DNA of 64,000 nucleotides from Aurantimonas sp. HBX-1 (GTDB taxonomy: Bacteria; Pseudomonadota; Alphaproteobacteria; Rhizobiales; Rhizobiaceae): NCBI RefSeq assembly GCF_021391535.1, contig NZ_CP090066.1, positions 1,005,501 to 1,069,500 of the forward strand, written 5' to 3'. Under the pieces are notes generated by a model. It did no database searches, was not told the origin of the DNA, and was given only the letters and a program-made list of their open reading frames with translations. A program made the position numbers and the translations under genes. This document shows, piece after piece, positions 20,228 through 30,298 of this stretch (positions are counted from its first letter, which is position 1; every line of letters starts with the position of its first letter).

Positions 20228-21331
20228 TCAGTTGTTGAACTTGAACATCAGCACGTCGCCGTCCTGGACGATGTATTCCTTGCCTTCGTCGCGGGCCTTG
20301 CCGGCTTCCTTCGCCGCGACCTCGCCGCCGAGGCCGACGAAATCGTCGAAGGCGATGGTCTGGGCGCGGATGAAGCCCTTCTCGAAATCGGTGTGGATGA
20401 CGCCGGCGGCCTGCGGCGCCTTGGCGCCGCGCCGGACCGTCCAGGCGCGCGTCTCCTTGGGGCCGGCGGTGAAATAGGTGATCAGGTCGAGCAACTCGTA
20501 GCCGGCGCGGATCACCCGGTCGAGGCCGGGCTCGGTGAGGCCCATCGACTCCAGATACTCGCCGACCTCGGCTTCCGGCAGCTGGGCGATCTCAGCCTCG
20601 ATGGCGGCGGAGATGACGACGCTCTTGGCACCCTGGCGCTCGGCCATGGCGGCGACCGCCGCGGAATGCGCGTTGCCGTTAGCGGCGTCCGCCTCGGCGA
20701 CGTTGCAGACATAGAGGACGGGTTTGGAGGTCAGCAGGTTCAGCGCCTTCAGCTCGCGCCGGTCGTCGGCGTCCATGCCGGCGAGCAGCACGCGCACCGG
20801 CTCGCCCGCCTGCAGCTTGGCGAGCGCGGCTTCCATCACGGGGAGCGCCTGCTGGGCTTCCTTGTCCTTGCCGGCGGCCTTCTTCCGGGTGGCGACGATG
20901 CGCCGCTCGATGCTTTCGAGATCCGAGAGCATCAGCTCGGTCTCCACCGTCTCGGCGTCCGCCACCGGGTCGATGCGGCCCTCGACATGGGTGATGTCGT
21001 CGTCCTCGAAGCAGCGCAGCACGTGGACGATCGCGTCGACCTCGCGGATATTGGCGAGGAACTGGTTGCCGAGGCCTTCACCCTTCGAGGCGCCGCGCAC
21101 GAGGCCGGCGATGTCGACGAAGGTGATGCGGGTGGCGATGGTGTTCGCCGACTTGGCGATGCCGGCAATGTCCTTCAGCCGCGGGTCCGGCACCGGCACG
21201 TCGCCGGTGTTCGGCTCGATCGTGCAGAACGGATAGTTGGCGGCCGCGGCGGCCGCGGTCTTGGTGAGGGCGTTGAACAGCGTCGACTTGCCGACATTCG
21301 GCAGACCGACGATCCCGCATCTGAAACCCAT
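20228..21331 (-). CDS. ychF: redox-regulated ATPase YchF (Obg-like)
   Basis: 367 aa from ATG 21331 (MGFRCGIVGLPNVGKST). G1 is GLPNVGKST, G3 is DIAGLVRGAS, and the altered G4 is NVAE in place of NKxD, which gives ATP rather than GTP preference. A coiled-coil insert (SIERRIVATRKKAAGKDKE) and a C-terminal TGS domain (ARAWTVRRGAKAPQAAGVIHTDFEKGFIRA region) complete the family layout. Downstream of pth, the widespread pth-ychF order. Confidence 0.95.
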   Translation of the reverse strand: MGFRCGIVGLPNVGKSTLFNALTKTAAAAAANYPFCTIEPNTGDVPVPDPRLKDIAGIAKSANTIATRITFVDIAGLVRGASKGEGLGNQFLANIREVDAIVHVLRCFEDDDITHVEGRIDPVADAETVETELMLSDLESIERRIVATRKKAAGKDKEAQQALPVMEAALAKLQAGEPVRVLLAGMDADDRRELKALNLLTSKPVLYVCNVAEADAANGNAHSAAVAAMAERQGAKSVVISAAIEAEIAQLPEAEVGEYLESMGLTEPGLDRVIRAGYELLDLITYFTAGPKETRAWTVRRGAKAPQAAGVIHTDFEKGFIRAQTIAFDDFVGLGGEVAAKEAGKARDEGKEYIVQDGDVLMFKFNN

Positions 21332-21378
21332 GGGGCAATCCTTGTCTCTTGCTGGCGGAGGAGAGGGCTTGTCGCCGC

Positions 21379-22113
21379 TCAGTCCTTGCCGCCGAATAAT
21401 CGCTTCAGCATCTCGGCCATCGGGCCGCGCTCGGGAATCTTCACCTGCGGGCCGGCGCCGCGCGCCTGGCGGACATGGCTCTGGCCCTTCGGCCGCGCCG
21501 CTTGCGCGCTGCTCGCGGAGCCCTTGGCACCGGCGGGTTCGCTGGCGCCGGTGGCCATCGCCACCTTGTTCATGAACACCGCGTCCTCGCCCTTCGCCAG
21601 GCTGTCGACATGGCGCGCCACGGCATCGAGGAACGGCTCCAGCCACTCCCGGTCGACCTTGGCGAAGTCGCCGAGCACGTGCGGGGTGACGGCTTCCTTG
21701 CTGCCCGGATGGCCGATGCCGAGGCGCACCCGCCGGTAGTCCTTCGAGCCGAGATGCGCGTCGATCGAGCGCAGCCCGTTATGGCCGCCATTGCCGCCGC
21801 CGGTCTTCACCCGCAGCTTGCCGGGCGGCAGGTCGAGCTCGTCGTGGATGACGACGAGCTGCGAGGGCTCCAGCTTGAAGAAGCGCATGGCATCGCCGAC
21901 CGAGCGGCCGGATTCGTTCATGAAGGTCTGCGGCTTGAGCAGCACCACCTTCTCGCCGCCGACCAGCCCTTCAGCGATCTCGCCGGAGAACTTCTTCGAC
22001 CACGGCCCGAAGGCCGGATCGCGGGCGATCGCGTCGAGCGCCATGAAACCGATATTGTGCCGGTTACCGGCATAGCGGGAGCCGGGATTGCCCAATCCTG
22101 CGATCAGCAACAT
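21379..22113 (-). CDS. pth: peptidyl-tRNA hydrolase
   Basis: 244 aa. GLGNPGSRYAGNRHNIGFM contains the catalytic His, and NESGRSV, HDELDLPPGKLR and GGGNGGHNGLRSI complete the active site. It recycles peptidyl-tRNA. It is longer than the typical 190 residues because of an Ala/Gly/Lys-rich C-terminal tail of about 50 residues (ASEPAGAKGSASSAQAARPKG). Lies between rplY and ychF. Confidence 0.95.
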   Translation of the reverse strand: MLLIAGLGNPGSRYAGNRHNIGFMALDAIARDPAFGPWSKKFSGEIAEGLVGGEKVVLLKPQTFMNESGRSVGDAMRFFKLEPSQLVVIHDELDLPPGKLRVKTGGGNGGHNGLRSIDAHLGSKDYRRVRLGIGHPGSKEAVTPHVLGDFAKVDREWLEPFLDAVARHVDSLAKGEDAVFMNKVAMATGASEPAGAKGSASSAQAARPKGQSHVRQARGAGPQVKIPERGPMAEMLKRLFGGKD

Positions 22114-22155
22114 GTCCCGGCTCCCCTGGCTGTCGTCGACGGTCGCGTCGAACGG

Positions 22156-22815
22156 TCAGTCTTCCTTGTCGGACTCAGTCTCGGCCTGGGCCTCTGCCGA
22201 CTCGGCTGCAGCCGACGCCTCTTCGGCCTCATCCTCTTCCGAACGGAGCGCCGCAGGCGCCGCGATCGTCGCGATGGTGAAATCGCGGTCGGTGATGGTC
22301 AGCTCGACGTTCTTCGGCAGGGTCAGCGCCGAGGCGTGGATCGAATCGCCGATCTCCAGCCCCGTCAGGTCGATGGCGAAGGCTTCCGGGATGGACGTCG
22401 CCGGGCACTCGATCTCGACCTCGTGGCGGACCACGTTCAGCACGCCGCCGCGCTTCAGGCCGGGCGAGGCTTCCTCGTTCTCGAAATGCACCGGCACCTC
22501 GACCGTCACGCGGCTCTTCTCGGAGACGCGCAGGAAGTCGACATGCATCAGGAAGTCGCGGACCGGCTCCAGCTGGTAGTCCTTCGGCAGGACCTGGATC
22601 GACTGGCCGCCGACCTCGATGGTGCCGACATGCGTCATGAAACCGCCGGCGTGCAACGCCAGGAAGGTTTCCTTGTAGGGGATGGCGATCGGCAGCGGGT
22701 CCTGCTTGTCGCCATAGATCACTGCGGGAATCATTCCGTTGCGGCGAAGATGTCTGGCGGCCCCCTTGCCGACCTTGTCGCGCGCCTCGGCCTTGACCGT
22801 GAAGGTCTTGCTCAT
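22156..22815 (-). CDS. rplY: 50S ribosomal protein L25/general stress protein Ctc
   Basis: 219 aa, the long (TL5/CTC) form: an N-terminal 5S-rRNA-binding domain (KAEARDKVGKGAARHLRRNGMIPAVIYG), a C-terminal beta domain, and a tail of Glu/Ala residues (EEDEAEEASAAAESAEAQAE). Precedes pth in the common rplY-pth-ychF order. The ATG at 22815 is preceded by an AGGAAC-type site. Confidence 0.94.
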   Translation of the reverse strand: MSKTFTVKAEARDKVGKGAARHLRRNGMIPAVIYGDKQDPLPIAIPYKETFLALHAGGFMTHVGTIEVGGQSIQVLPKDYQLEPVRDFLMHVDFLRVSEKSRVTVEVPVHFENEEASPGLKRGGVLNVVRHEVEIECPATSIPEAFAIDLTGLEIGDSIHASALTLPKNVELTITDRDFTIATIAAPAALRSEEDEAEEASAAAESAEAQAETESDKED

Positions 22816-22868
22816 GGCTTGTTCCTTTTGTTCGTGAGGGGTCGAACGGGCGTCGTGCCCGGAACGAC

Positions 22869-22896
22869 GAAAAGCGGACCCGTCAGGGACCGCTTA
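22869..22896 (-). terminator. terminator between prs and rplY
   Basis: On the minus strand AAGCGG-t-CCC, loop TGAC, GGG-t-CCGCTT is followed by TTCG. It lies 108 nt beyond prs and 54 nt before the rplY start, so it may end prs transcription or attenuate read-through into rplY. Confidence 0.65.
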
Positions 22897-23003
22897 ACTC
22901 CGCGCTGCCTCCAAGGGTGTCCGCGCGGACGCCGTCGCTATAGCGCAGCCGCGGAAAACGGGCAAGCCGGCGCCGCATCGGCGCGCCGGCCTGCCGCAGC
23001 CGT

Positions 23004-23936
<933 letters not shown>

Positions 23937-24098
23937 CGCGTTGTTTCCGCTGGCGGGACGGCGACGCGGTACCTGGCGCTGCATGCGCATCCTTCCGCTG
24001 CTGCCCATCGAGAGGGCCGATTGATGGACGGGCTCATAACAACATCGGGCGAAACTTCAACCGGAGTCTGACCGCTTCGGCGCGATCGGTCCGGGAAG

Positions 24099-24908
24099 CT
24101 ATCCGGTTTGCCCCACCAGCGCGGCGGCCTCGCGCATCGTGCGGTCGGCGACGGCATCCAGCTGCGCCTGGCCTATATCGGCCCAGGGATCGCTCGCCGT
24201 GCCGGGAACGCTCTCCTGTCCCTGGATGCGGTGGATGCGCTGGTCGCTGGGGTCGAGGACGTCCCAGACATAGACCAGCGTCGTCGACGTGCCGTCGTTG
24301 AAGGCGGAGAAATAGCCCTTGAGGCGCACCGGCGTCGCCGCGCCGCCGGCGGGACGGATCTCGACCCCGGCCGTCGCGGCGCTGTCGGAGAGCGAGCGGG
24401 CGAGCATGACCGCCTTGTCCTCCGGCGCGCCGGTCAGCGGCAGGAACTGGATCTCGCGACTCGCCAGCGACCCGCTGGCCGGCGCCGGCGCGGCGGGCGG
24501 CGCAACGGCCGCCACCCGCACGGGCTGCGCCGGCGGCGGAGCCGGCTCGTAGGTCTGCTGCGGCGGCGCTGGCTCGTAGGTCTGCTGCGGGGGTGCCTCG
24601 TCGTAAACCTGGAAGGGCGGCTGCTGCGGCGGTATCGCGGGCGGCGGCAGCGGTGCCGGCTGGCTGACATAGGGCTCGGGCGCCGAGGCGATCGGAGCGG
24701 GGGGCTGCATCGCCGTGTTGGTGGCGACGGTATAGGGTGCGGCGGGCGCCAGCGTCGGCGAATAGCTCATGCCGGGATAGCCGACGTCGACGCTCGGCAT
24801 CGGAGCGTCGGCCATGCCGATCATCGGGTCGACGCCCGTGCAGCCGGCCAGCGACGCGCACAGACCCGCTGCGATGATCGGCCTGCGAAGGTTGGTGCGG
24901 GCTTCCAC
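24099..24908 (-). CDS. proline-rich lipoprotein
   Basis: 269 aa from GTG 24908 (VEARTNLRRP), preceded by GGGGAGCGTGCC. Lipobox SLAGC near residue 22 follows a hydrophobic stretch (IIAAGLCASLAGC). The central region is proline/glutamine rich with two exact QQTYEPAPP repeats, likely spanning the periplasm. A folded C-terminal domain (REIQFLPLTGAPEDKAV...) includes FNDGTSTTLVYVWDVLDPSDQRIHR. No family recognised for certain; probably envelope associated. The much longer upstream frame is antisense to the neighbouring gene. Confidence 0.75.
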   Translation of the reverse strand: MEARTNLRRPIIAAGLCASLAGCTGVDPMIGMADAPMPSVDVGYPGMSYSPTLAPAAPYTVATNTAMQPPAPIASAPEPYVSQPAPLPPPAIPPQQPPFQVYDEAPPQQTYEPAPPQQTYEPAPPPAQPVRVAAVAPPAAPAPASGSLASREIQFLPLTGAPEDKAVMLARSLSDSAATAGVEIRPAGGAATPVRLKGYFSAFNDGTSTTLVYVWDVLDPSDQRIHRIQGQESVPGTASDPWADIGQAQLDAVADRTMREAAALVGQTG

Positions 24909-25015
24909 GGCACGCTCCCCTGCCTTGGGTCGGATCCGCGCCCGCCGAAGCGAACGCCAGACCCTTCGTGGCAGAGAAACGTTAAGATACCCCTCGGCGC
25001 CTGCGGTTTCGGCCG

Positions 25016-26170
25016 TCAGCTGCCGATGACGGCAAGCTCCAGCGGCAGCCGCGACAGCGGTTCCGGCGCGCCTGACGTGGTCAGGTAGGTGCGCCCGAGG
25101 GTCATCGCCGTCTCGGTGTCGGAATCCATGATGATCATGTGGGCGAACAGCGTCATGCCCGGCACGATCGCCTCGGTGTTGCCGGCGTAGAACATCGGCA
25201 TGTCCATCCACGATGGCGCATAGCGGGCGCCGAGCGAGTAGCCGCAGGCGCTGAGCCGGTGCCGGGCCAGCTCGTGGGCTTCCATCACCGATGCATGCGC
25301 GTCGAACACCTCGCCGAAGGTCCGGCCGGGCTGCATCACCGCCTCGACCGCGTCCAGCGCCTCGCGGGCGGCGGCATGCAGCTCCAGATGCCGCTCCGTC
25401 GGCGTGCCGATGATCACCGTGCGCATCAGGGCGGCGTGGTACTGCGCCTTCACCCCGGCCCATTCCAGCGTCAGCTGGTCGTTCGCGCCAAGCTTGCGGC
25501 GGCCCGACTTGTAGCGGCAGAGAAGGGCGTCGCGGCCGGAGCCGATGATGAACGGGTTGGCGGGATAGTCGCCGCCTTCCGCCAGCACGGTGCCCTGCAT
25601 CGTCGCCAGGATCTCGGCCTCGTCGGCGCCGGGCCGGATCAGCGGCAGCGCCGCCTCGTAGGCGGCGTCGGCGAGCCGGGCGGCCTCGCGCACCATCTCG
25701 ATCTCGGCCGGGCTCTTGACCGCCCGCAGCAGCGGGATCAGCGACGAGGCATCCTTCAGCGTGCCGAACGAGCCGAGCCGTTCCTCGACCGAGCGCCCGT
25801 TCGCCGCCGTCAGGCCGTGCGTCGCCCACTCGACGCCGATCCTGGCGCCCAGCAGGCCCATCTCGTCCAGCATGTCGCGCAGCTCGATCACCGGCTCGGC
25901 CTGGTTGCGGTCGCGCCAGACCGTGATGTTCTCGATGATCGAGGTATGGCGCGCCTGCCGCAGGTCGGCCGAGCGGCTGAGCAGGCGCATGTCGCCGTCG
26001 GCCTTCACCACCAGGCACTGGAAGAAGCAGAAGCCGAACGTGTCGTAGCCGGTCAGCCAGTACATCGAGTCCTGCGCGAACAGGATCATCGCGTCGAGCT
26101 TCTGCTCGCCCATTTCGACGATCAGCCGGTCGCGCCGCGCCTCGTATTCGTCCCGTCCGAAGTGAAGCAT
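25016..26170 (-). CDS. M24-fold protein, creatinase/Xaa-Pro peptidase-like
   Basis: 384 aa from ATG 26170 (MLHFGRDEYEARRDRL). An N-terminal creatinase domain (AMILFAQDSMYWLTGYDTFGF) and a C-terminal pita-bread domain (EIEMVREAARLADAAYEAALP) give the aminopeptidase P layout. The usual metal ligands look lost: the first DxG Asp is in LTLEW, the second site reads YHAALMRT where active peptidases have an Asp, and the Glu of PGM-E is replaced (PGMTLFAHM). Creatinase shows similar losses. So it may be a metal-independent hydrolase. Four nucleotides separate it from pgeF. Confidence 0.82.
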   Translation of the reverse strand: MLHFGRDEYEARRDRLIVEMGEQKLDAMILFAQDSMYWLTGYDTFGFCFFQCLVVKADGDMRLLSRSADLRQARHTSIIENITVWRDRNQAEPVIELRDMLDEMGLLGARIGVEWATHGLTAANGRSVEERLGSFGTLKDASSLIPLLRAVKSPAEIEMVREAARLADAAYEAALPLIRPGADEAEILATMQGTVLAEGGDYPANPFIIGSGRDALLCRYKSGRRKLGANDQLTLEWAGVKAQYHAALMRTVIIGTPTERHLELHAAAREALDAVEAVMQPGRTFGEVFDAHASVMEAHELARHRLSACGYSLGARYAPSWMDMPMFYAGNTEAIVPGMTLFAHMIIMDSDTETAMTLGRTYLTTSGAPEPLSRLPLELAVIGS

Positions 26171-26174
26171 CGTG

Positions 26175-26984
26175 TCAGTCCCGAAGAGCGATCGCGGAGA
26201 GCTGCCGGCCATAGTCGGGCTCGCCGCGGTGGGTGGTGCGCCGGAAGGAGAAGAAGCGGTCCGGTTCGGCATAGGTGCAGAGGCCGACGAAGCTTGCGGA
26301 AACGCCGCTGGCGCGGAGCCGGTCGACGATGAAGCCGGGCAGGTCGAACTGCCGCTTGTCGGCGGCCTGGCCCGGCGCGAAGAACCGCTCGCGCGCCCCG
26401 TCGCCGTCGAGGAACTCCGCCATCATCGCGGTCCCCACCTCGTAGTTGGGCTGGGTGATGGTCGGCCCGAGCACGGCGGTGATCGCGCTCCGCTCGGCGC
26501 CCGCCGATTCCATCGCCGCGATGGTGGCCTCGAGCACGCCGCCGAGCGCCCCGCGCCAGCCGGAATGGGCGGCGCCGACGACGCCGTTGCGGGCATCGGC
26601 GAACAGCACCGGGCCGCAGTCGGCGGTGACGACGCCGATGGCAAGGCCCGGACGGCGGGTGACGATGCCGTCGGCCTTGGGCCGCTCGCCCGCGAACGGC
26701 GCGTCGACGACGATCACGTCGGGCGAATGCACCTGCCAGGGCGTGACGAAATCGCCGTCGCCGAGGCCCATGTAGGCGATCGCCCGCGCCCGGTTCTCGG
26801 CGACGGCGGCACGGTCGTCATCCGACCCGTAGCCGACGTTCAGCCCCGCGTAGATGCCGGTGGACACGCCGCCGCGGCGGGTGAAGAAGCCGTGCCGCGC
26901 GGCGTTCGCGACGTCCAGTTCCGGTGCGCGGACCACGTCGAAATCGGTAAGGCGCACTGCGGGTCTTTGTCGGGATTCGGACAT
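26175..26984 (-). CDS. pgeF: peptidoglycan editing factor/laccase-domain purine nucleoside phosphorylase
   Basis: 269 aa of the YfiH/PgeF family. Motifs are HGFFTRRGGVSTGIYAGLNVGYGS near the start, TADCGPVLF with a Cys, and HSGWRGA with a His, the Cys/His set that binds zinc. Members have been assigned purine nucleoside phosphorylase activity and a role in excluding L-Ser from peptidoglycan. Follows the methyltransferase gene by 33 nt. Confidence 0.9.
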   Translation of the reverse strand: MSESRQRPAVRLTDFDVVRAPELDVANAARHGFFTRRGGVSTGIYAGLNVGYGSDDDRAAVAENRARAIAYMGLGDGDFVTPWQVHSPDVIVVDAPFAGERPKADGIVTRRPGLAIGVVTADCGPVLFADARNGVVGAAHSGWRGALGGVLEATIAAMESAGAERSAITAVLGPTITQPNYEVGTAMMAEFLDGDGARERFFAPGQAADKRQFDLPGFIVDRLRASGVSASFVGLCTYAEPDRFFSFRRTTHRGEPDYGRQLSAIALRD

Positions 26985-27017
26985 GGCGCGGGATGGTGGT
27001 CGAGGGGCGGGGGGAAG

Positions 27018-28121
27018 TCAATCGGCGGGGCCGAGGCCGAAGGGTGGCAAATGTAACGCTGCAGTTGCCACACCCAACACCTTGAAAAGAATTCCCATTT
27101 CGTTCTCGCCAGAGCCGGCGAGCCGGCGCGCGGCGGCCTCGATTTCGGCGTGTTTCCCGGCTTCCGCCTGGGCCGCGAGCGCCGCCGCGCGTTCGCGCAG
27201 CCCGAGCGAAACCAGGAATGCGCCCTGGGTGAAGACGGGGGAAACGGCAAGGCCGCGCGCGCGGAACGCCGCCGCGATCGGCGCGAAATCGACATGGCTG
27301 GTGATGTCGCATTCGCCCGGGCGGTCGAGCGGATCGGCAAAGGCATGACCGTGCACGGCCTGCAGCGTGTCGCCGAAACCGGTGGCCGCATGGCCGTAGT
27401 CGACGAACAGTCCCGCCCCGCCGTCGCGGGCAAGACGGTCGGCGATCTCCGCGGCAAGGGCCTCTCGAGCCGGCGACCATTCGAGCACCGCGCCGGCCAG
27501 CGGCGCGGTGCCGGCGAGGAGCGTCTTCGGCAGGGCATCGGCCTTGCGGCTGAGCACGAACTCGAGGCGGCCGCTGCCGGAAAGCGTCACGCAGCGTTCC
27601 CGCCAGGCGTCGCCGTCGAACACGAACTGCCGCATCGCGATCGCGTCGAACAGCTCGTTGGCGACGATGATCGCGGGCAGAGCCTCCAGCTCGCGGATCT
27701 GCCGAACCCGGCGGACGGGCAGGTCGAAACGATCCAGCGTGGCTGCCTGCACCGCCGCCAGGCGGTCGCTGGTCTCGACCAGCCGGACCCTGAGCGCCCG
27801 CATGCAGTCCGGCGCCACCCGCGCAATGGTGCGCTGCATGTCGGCCATCAGGGTGCCGCGGCCGGGGCCGATCTCGACGAGCAGGAAGGGCGCCGGCGAG
27901 CCGAGCTCCCGCCACGCGGCGACGACCCAGGCGCCGATGAGTTCGCCGAACATCTGGCTGACTTCCGGCGCTGTGACGAAGTCGCCGCCGCGCCCGAACG
28001 GTTCGCGGCTGGTGTAGTAGCCGTGCTCGCGATCGAACAGGGCGGTGTTCCAATAGCGGTCGAGCCCGATCGGACCGGTCGCCGCGATCTCAGCGGCGAT
28101 GCGCCGTGCCAGCGGGTTCAC
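27018..28121 (-). CDS. class I SAM-dependent methyltransferase, MidA/NDUFAF7-like
   Basis: 367 aa from a GTG at 28121 overlapping the lgt stop (GTGA). Landmarks: GPIGLDRYWNTALFDREHGYY, GGDFVTAPEVSQMFGE, LLVEIGPGRGTLMADM (SAM binding), VANELFDAIAMRQF, VDYGHAATGFGDTLQAV. In mitochondria the homologue NDUFAF7 methylates an Arg of complex I. A bacterial complex I or other target is inference. The lgt-methyltransferase-pgeF order is common in Rhizobiales. Confidence 0.9.
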   Translation of the reverse strand: MNPLARRIAAEIAATGPIGLDRYWNTALFDREHGYYTSREPFGRGGDFVTAPEVSQMFGELIGAWVVAAWRELGSPAPFLLVEIGPGRGTLMADMQRTIARVAPDCMRALRVRLVETSDRLAAVQAATLDRFDLPVRRVRQIRELEALPAIIVANELFDAIAMRQFVFDGDAWRERCVTLSGSGRLEFVLSRKADALPKTLLAGTAPLAGAVLEWSPAREALAAEIADRLARDGGAGLFVDYGHAATGFGDTLQAVHGHAFADPLDRPGECDITSHVDFAPIAAAFRARGLAVSPVFTQGAFLVSLGLRERAAALAAQAEAGKHAEIEAAARRLAGSGENEMGILFKVLGVATAALHLPPFGLGPAD

Positions 28122-28996
28122 GGCCGGGCGACGTCCGGGCCGGCGGCCGCCTCGGGGGCGGGGGCATAGGCGCGGGGCTTGGCGGACGCCATGGCCCAGA
28201 TGCCGACCAGCAGCATCGGGAAGGAGAGCACCATGCCCATGGTCACCCAGCCGCCGTAGAGATAGCCGAGTTGCACGTCCGGCATGCGGAAGAACTCCAC
28301 GAAGATGCGCGCGCAGCCATAGCCGAAGATGAACAGTCCGGCGGTGAAGCGCGGGCGCTGCAGCGTCTTGAAGCGATGGGTGGCGATGCGCAGCACGAGG
28401 AACAGGACGACGCCCTCGAGCAGCGCTTCGTAGAGCTGGCTCGGGTGGCGCGGCAGCGGCCCGCCATCGGGGAACACCATCGCCCACGGCACGGTCGACG
28501 GCGCGCCCCAAAGCTCGCCGTTGATGAAATTGGCGATGCGGCCGAAGAACAGGCCGAACGGCACCGAGGCCGCGACGACGTCGGTCAGGCTCCACAGCGG
28601 CACCCTGCGCACGCGGCAGAAGACGGCGATCGCCACCACGACGCCGAGCAGGCCGCCGTGGAACGCCATGCCGCCCTCCCAGACCCGGAAGATCGCCAGC
28701 GGATCCTCGGCATAGCGGGCGAAATCGTAGAACAGCACCGATCCGAGGCGGCCGCCGATGACGATGCCGATGGTGATGTAGAGGATGAAGTCGTCGATGT
28801 CGGTCTTGGTGAAGGGCGAGACGCCGTTCGCCCATAGCCGCGGATTGCCGGCAAGATAGCGCCCGTACAGCCAGCCGCAGAGGATGCCGGCGACGTAAGA
28901 CAGGCCGTACCAGCGTAGCTGGATCAGCCCGAGGTCGAGGAAGATCGGGTCGACCTGCGGGTAGGTGAGCACGCCGAAGAAGGGAAGGGTCAGCAT
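28118..28996 (-). CDS. lgt: prolipoprotein diacylglyceryl transferase
   Basis: 292 aa with about seven membrane helices. Signatures: RWYGLSYVAGILCGW, GGRLGSVLFYD, GGMAFHGGLLG with the catalytic His, FGRIANFINGELWG, and HPSQLYEALLEG. It transfers diacylglycerol from phosphatidylglycerol to the lipobox Cys of prolipoproteins; several such lipoproteins are encoded in this window. Start ATG 28996 (MLTLPFFGV). Confidence 0.95.
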   Translation of the reverse strand: MLTLPFFGVLTYPQVDPIFLDLGLIQLRWYGLSYVAGILCGWLYGRYLAGNPRLWANGVSPFTKTDIDDFILYITIGIVIGGRLGSVLFYDFARYAEDPLAIFRVWEGGMAFHGGLLGVVVAIAVFCRVRRVPLWSLTDVVAASVPFGLFFGRIANFINGELWGAPSTVPWAMVFPDGGPLPRHPSQLYEALLEGVVLFLVLRIATHRFKTLQRPRFTAGLFIFGYGCARIFVEFFRMPDVQLGYLYGGWVTMGMVLSFPMLLVGIWAMASAKPRAYAPAPEAAAGPDVARP

Positions 28997-29191
28997 CGGG
29001 CCGCCATTGTCTGGTCGCCGGCGCCGGGCGCCGCGGGAGAGGCGGCGCGACATTGGCCAGAGCTTGCCGCGAGGGTCAAGGCGATAGCGGCGGGACGGCT
29101 TCGGGGCCTGCCGCCATTGCCTTCGCCCCGGCCCGTCTCTACCTCCGGGGCAGACCCAACGCGCGCGAGGGCGCCAGAACGGAGATCCTCC

Positions 29192-29506
29192 ATGTCCAGT
29201 ACAGGCCCCGGCCGGCAAGGCCCGAACCGCATGCTCGACGAGTTCGCGCGGATGATGACCGATGCCGCGGGCGCCGCGCAGGGCGTGCGGCGGGAGATGG
29301 AAACCATGTTTCGCGCCCAGGGCGAGCGCCTGATGAACCAGATGGACATCGTCCAGCGCGAGGAGTTCGAGGCGGTGCGCGACATGGCCGCCAAGGCCCG
29401 CACCGAGAACGAGGCGCTGAAGCGGCGGCTGGCGGACCTCGAAGCGAAGATCGCCAATCTTCCGGGCGCAGCGTCCGGTTCGGACACGACGCCGAGCCAG
29501 GCGTAA
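29192..29506 (+). CDS. accessory factor UbiK-family (BMFP) protein
   Basis: 104 aa from ATG 29192. N-terminal NRMLDEFARMMTDAAGAAQGVRREME is amphipathic. A C-terminal coiled coil (MDIVQREEFEAVRDMAAKARTENEALKRRLADLEAKI) fits the membrane-fusogenic BMFP/UbiK family, which assists aerobic ubiquinone synthesis. An upstream in-frame ATG at 29117 has no ribosome binding site; GGAGATCC precedes 29192. Confidence 0.85.
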   Translation: MSSTGPGRQGPNRMLDEFARMMTDAAGAAQGVRREMETMFRAQGERLMNQMDIVQREEFEAVRDMAAKARTENEALKRRLADLEAKIANLPGAASGSDTTPSQA

Positions 29507-29577
29507 GGTTCTCCACAGGCTTTCAACAGCTTTTCCCCGGCGCCGCCACGGCGCCGGTCGGGGCTGAAAGCGCTTTG

Positions 29578-29601
29578 CGGCGAGTCGCTTAAGACTCGCC
29601 G
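29578..29601 (+). terminator. 9-bp hairpin after ubiK-like gene
   Basis: CGGCGAGTC, loop GCTTAA, GACTCGCCG: a perfect 9-bp stem, 72 nt after the stop, without a T-run. It may stabilise or end the message. Confidence 0.4.
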
Positions 29602-29797
29602 TCGATGCGGCGCGCGAGCCGCGAAATCCGATCAATGGTGAATAAACCGTTCACGCCCTTAGCGCGAAGACTCCCGGTCTATATGCTGATTCATAAGGGT
29701 GATTCGACGCCGATCGGCATCGGGCACCCGGCTTTGGAGGGGTGTCGGAGCGGACCGCGCCTCCCCGAAGCGGATACGGGGACGCCGGGGCGAACGA

Positions 29798-30298
29798 ATG
29801 AATCTGACTGACTACGCAACCTTGCGGCAATCCAATCCGGTCGACGTGATCGAATGGGTGGCCGCGTCGCGCGAATGGGCCTTCGAGCGCTCCTGCGACG
29901 ACGAGATCGCCGTGGCGGTCGCCGGCGTCTGGACCGACTATGCCGTCTCCTTCTCCTGGCTGGAGAACATCGAGGCGCTGCATCTCGGCTGCGCCTTCGA
30001 CCTGAAGATCCCGGCGCATCGGCGCCCCGAGGTGCTGCAGCTTCTGGCCAAGATCAACGAGACGCTGCTGGTCGGGCATTTCGACCTCTGGCAGCAGGAG
30101 GGCGCGGTGATGTTCCGTCACGCGCTGCTCCTGTCGGGCGGCGCCGAGCCGACCAGCCAGCAGGCCGAGCGGATGCTGGCGATGGCGCTGGAGAGCTGCG
30201 AGCGCTTCTACCAGGCGTTCCAGTTCGTCATCTGGGCCGACAAGTCGGCCGACGAGGCGATGGCCTGCGCGATCTTCGAGACGGCGGGAGAGGCCTGA
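29798..30298 (+). CDS. YbjN domain-containing protein
   Basis: 166 aa from ATG 29798 (MNLTDYATLRQSNPVDVIEW). The YbjN/secretion-chaperone-like fold is suggested by WTDYAVSFSWLENIEALHLGCAF and the helix EVLQLLAKINETLLVGHFD. TGATG overlap couples it to proC. YbjN proteins are sensory or chaperone-like with no defined reaction. Confidence 0.87.
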   Translation: MNLTDYATLRQSNPVDVIEWVAASREWAFERSCDDEIAVAVAGVWTDYAVSFSWLENIEALHLGCAFDLKIPAHRRPEVLQLLAKINETLLVGHFDLWQQEGAVMFRHALLLSGGAEPTSQQAERMLAMALESCERFYQAFQFVIWADKSADEAMACAIFETAGEA

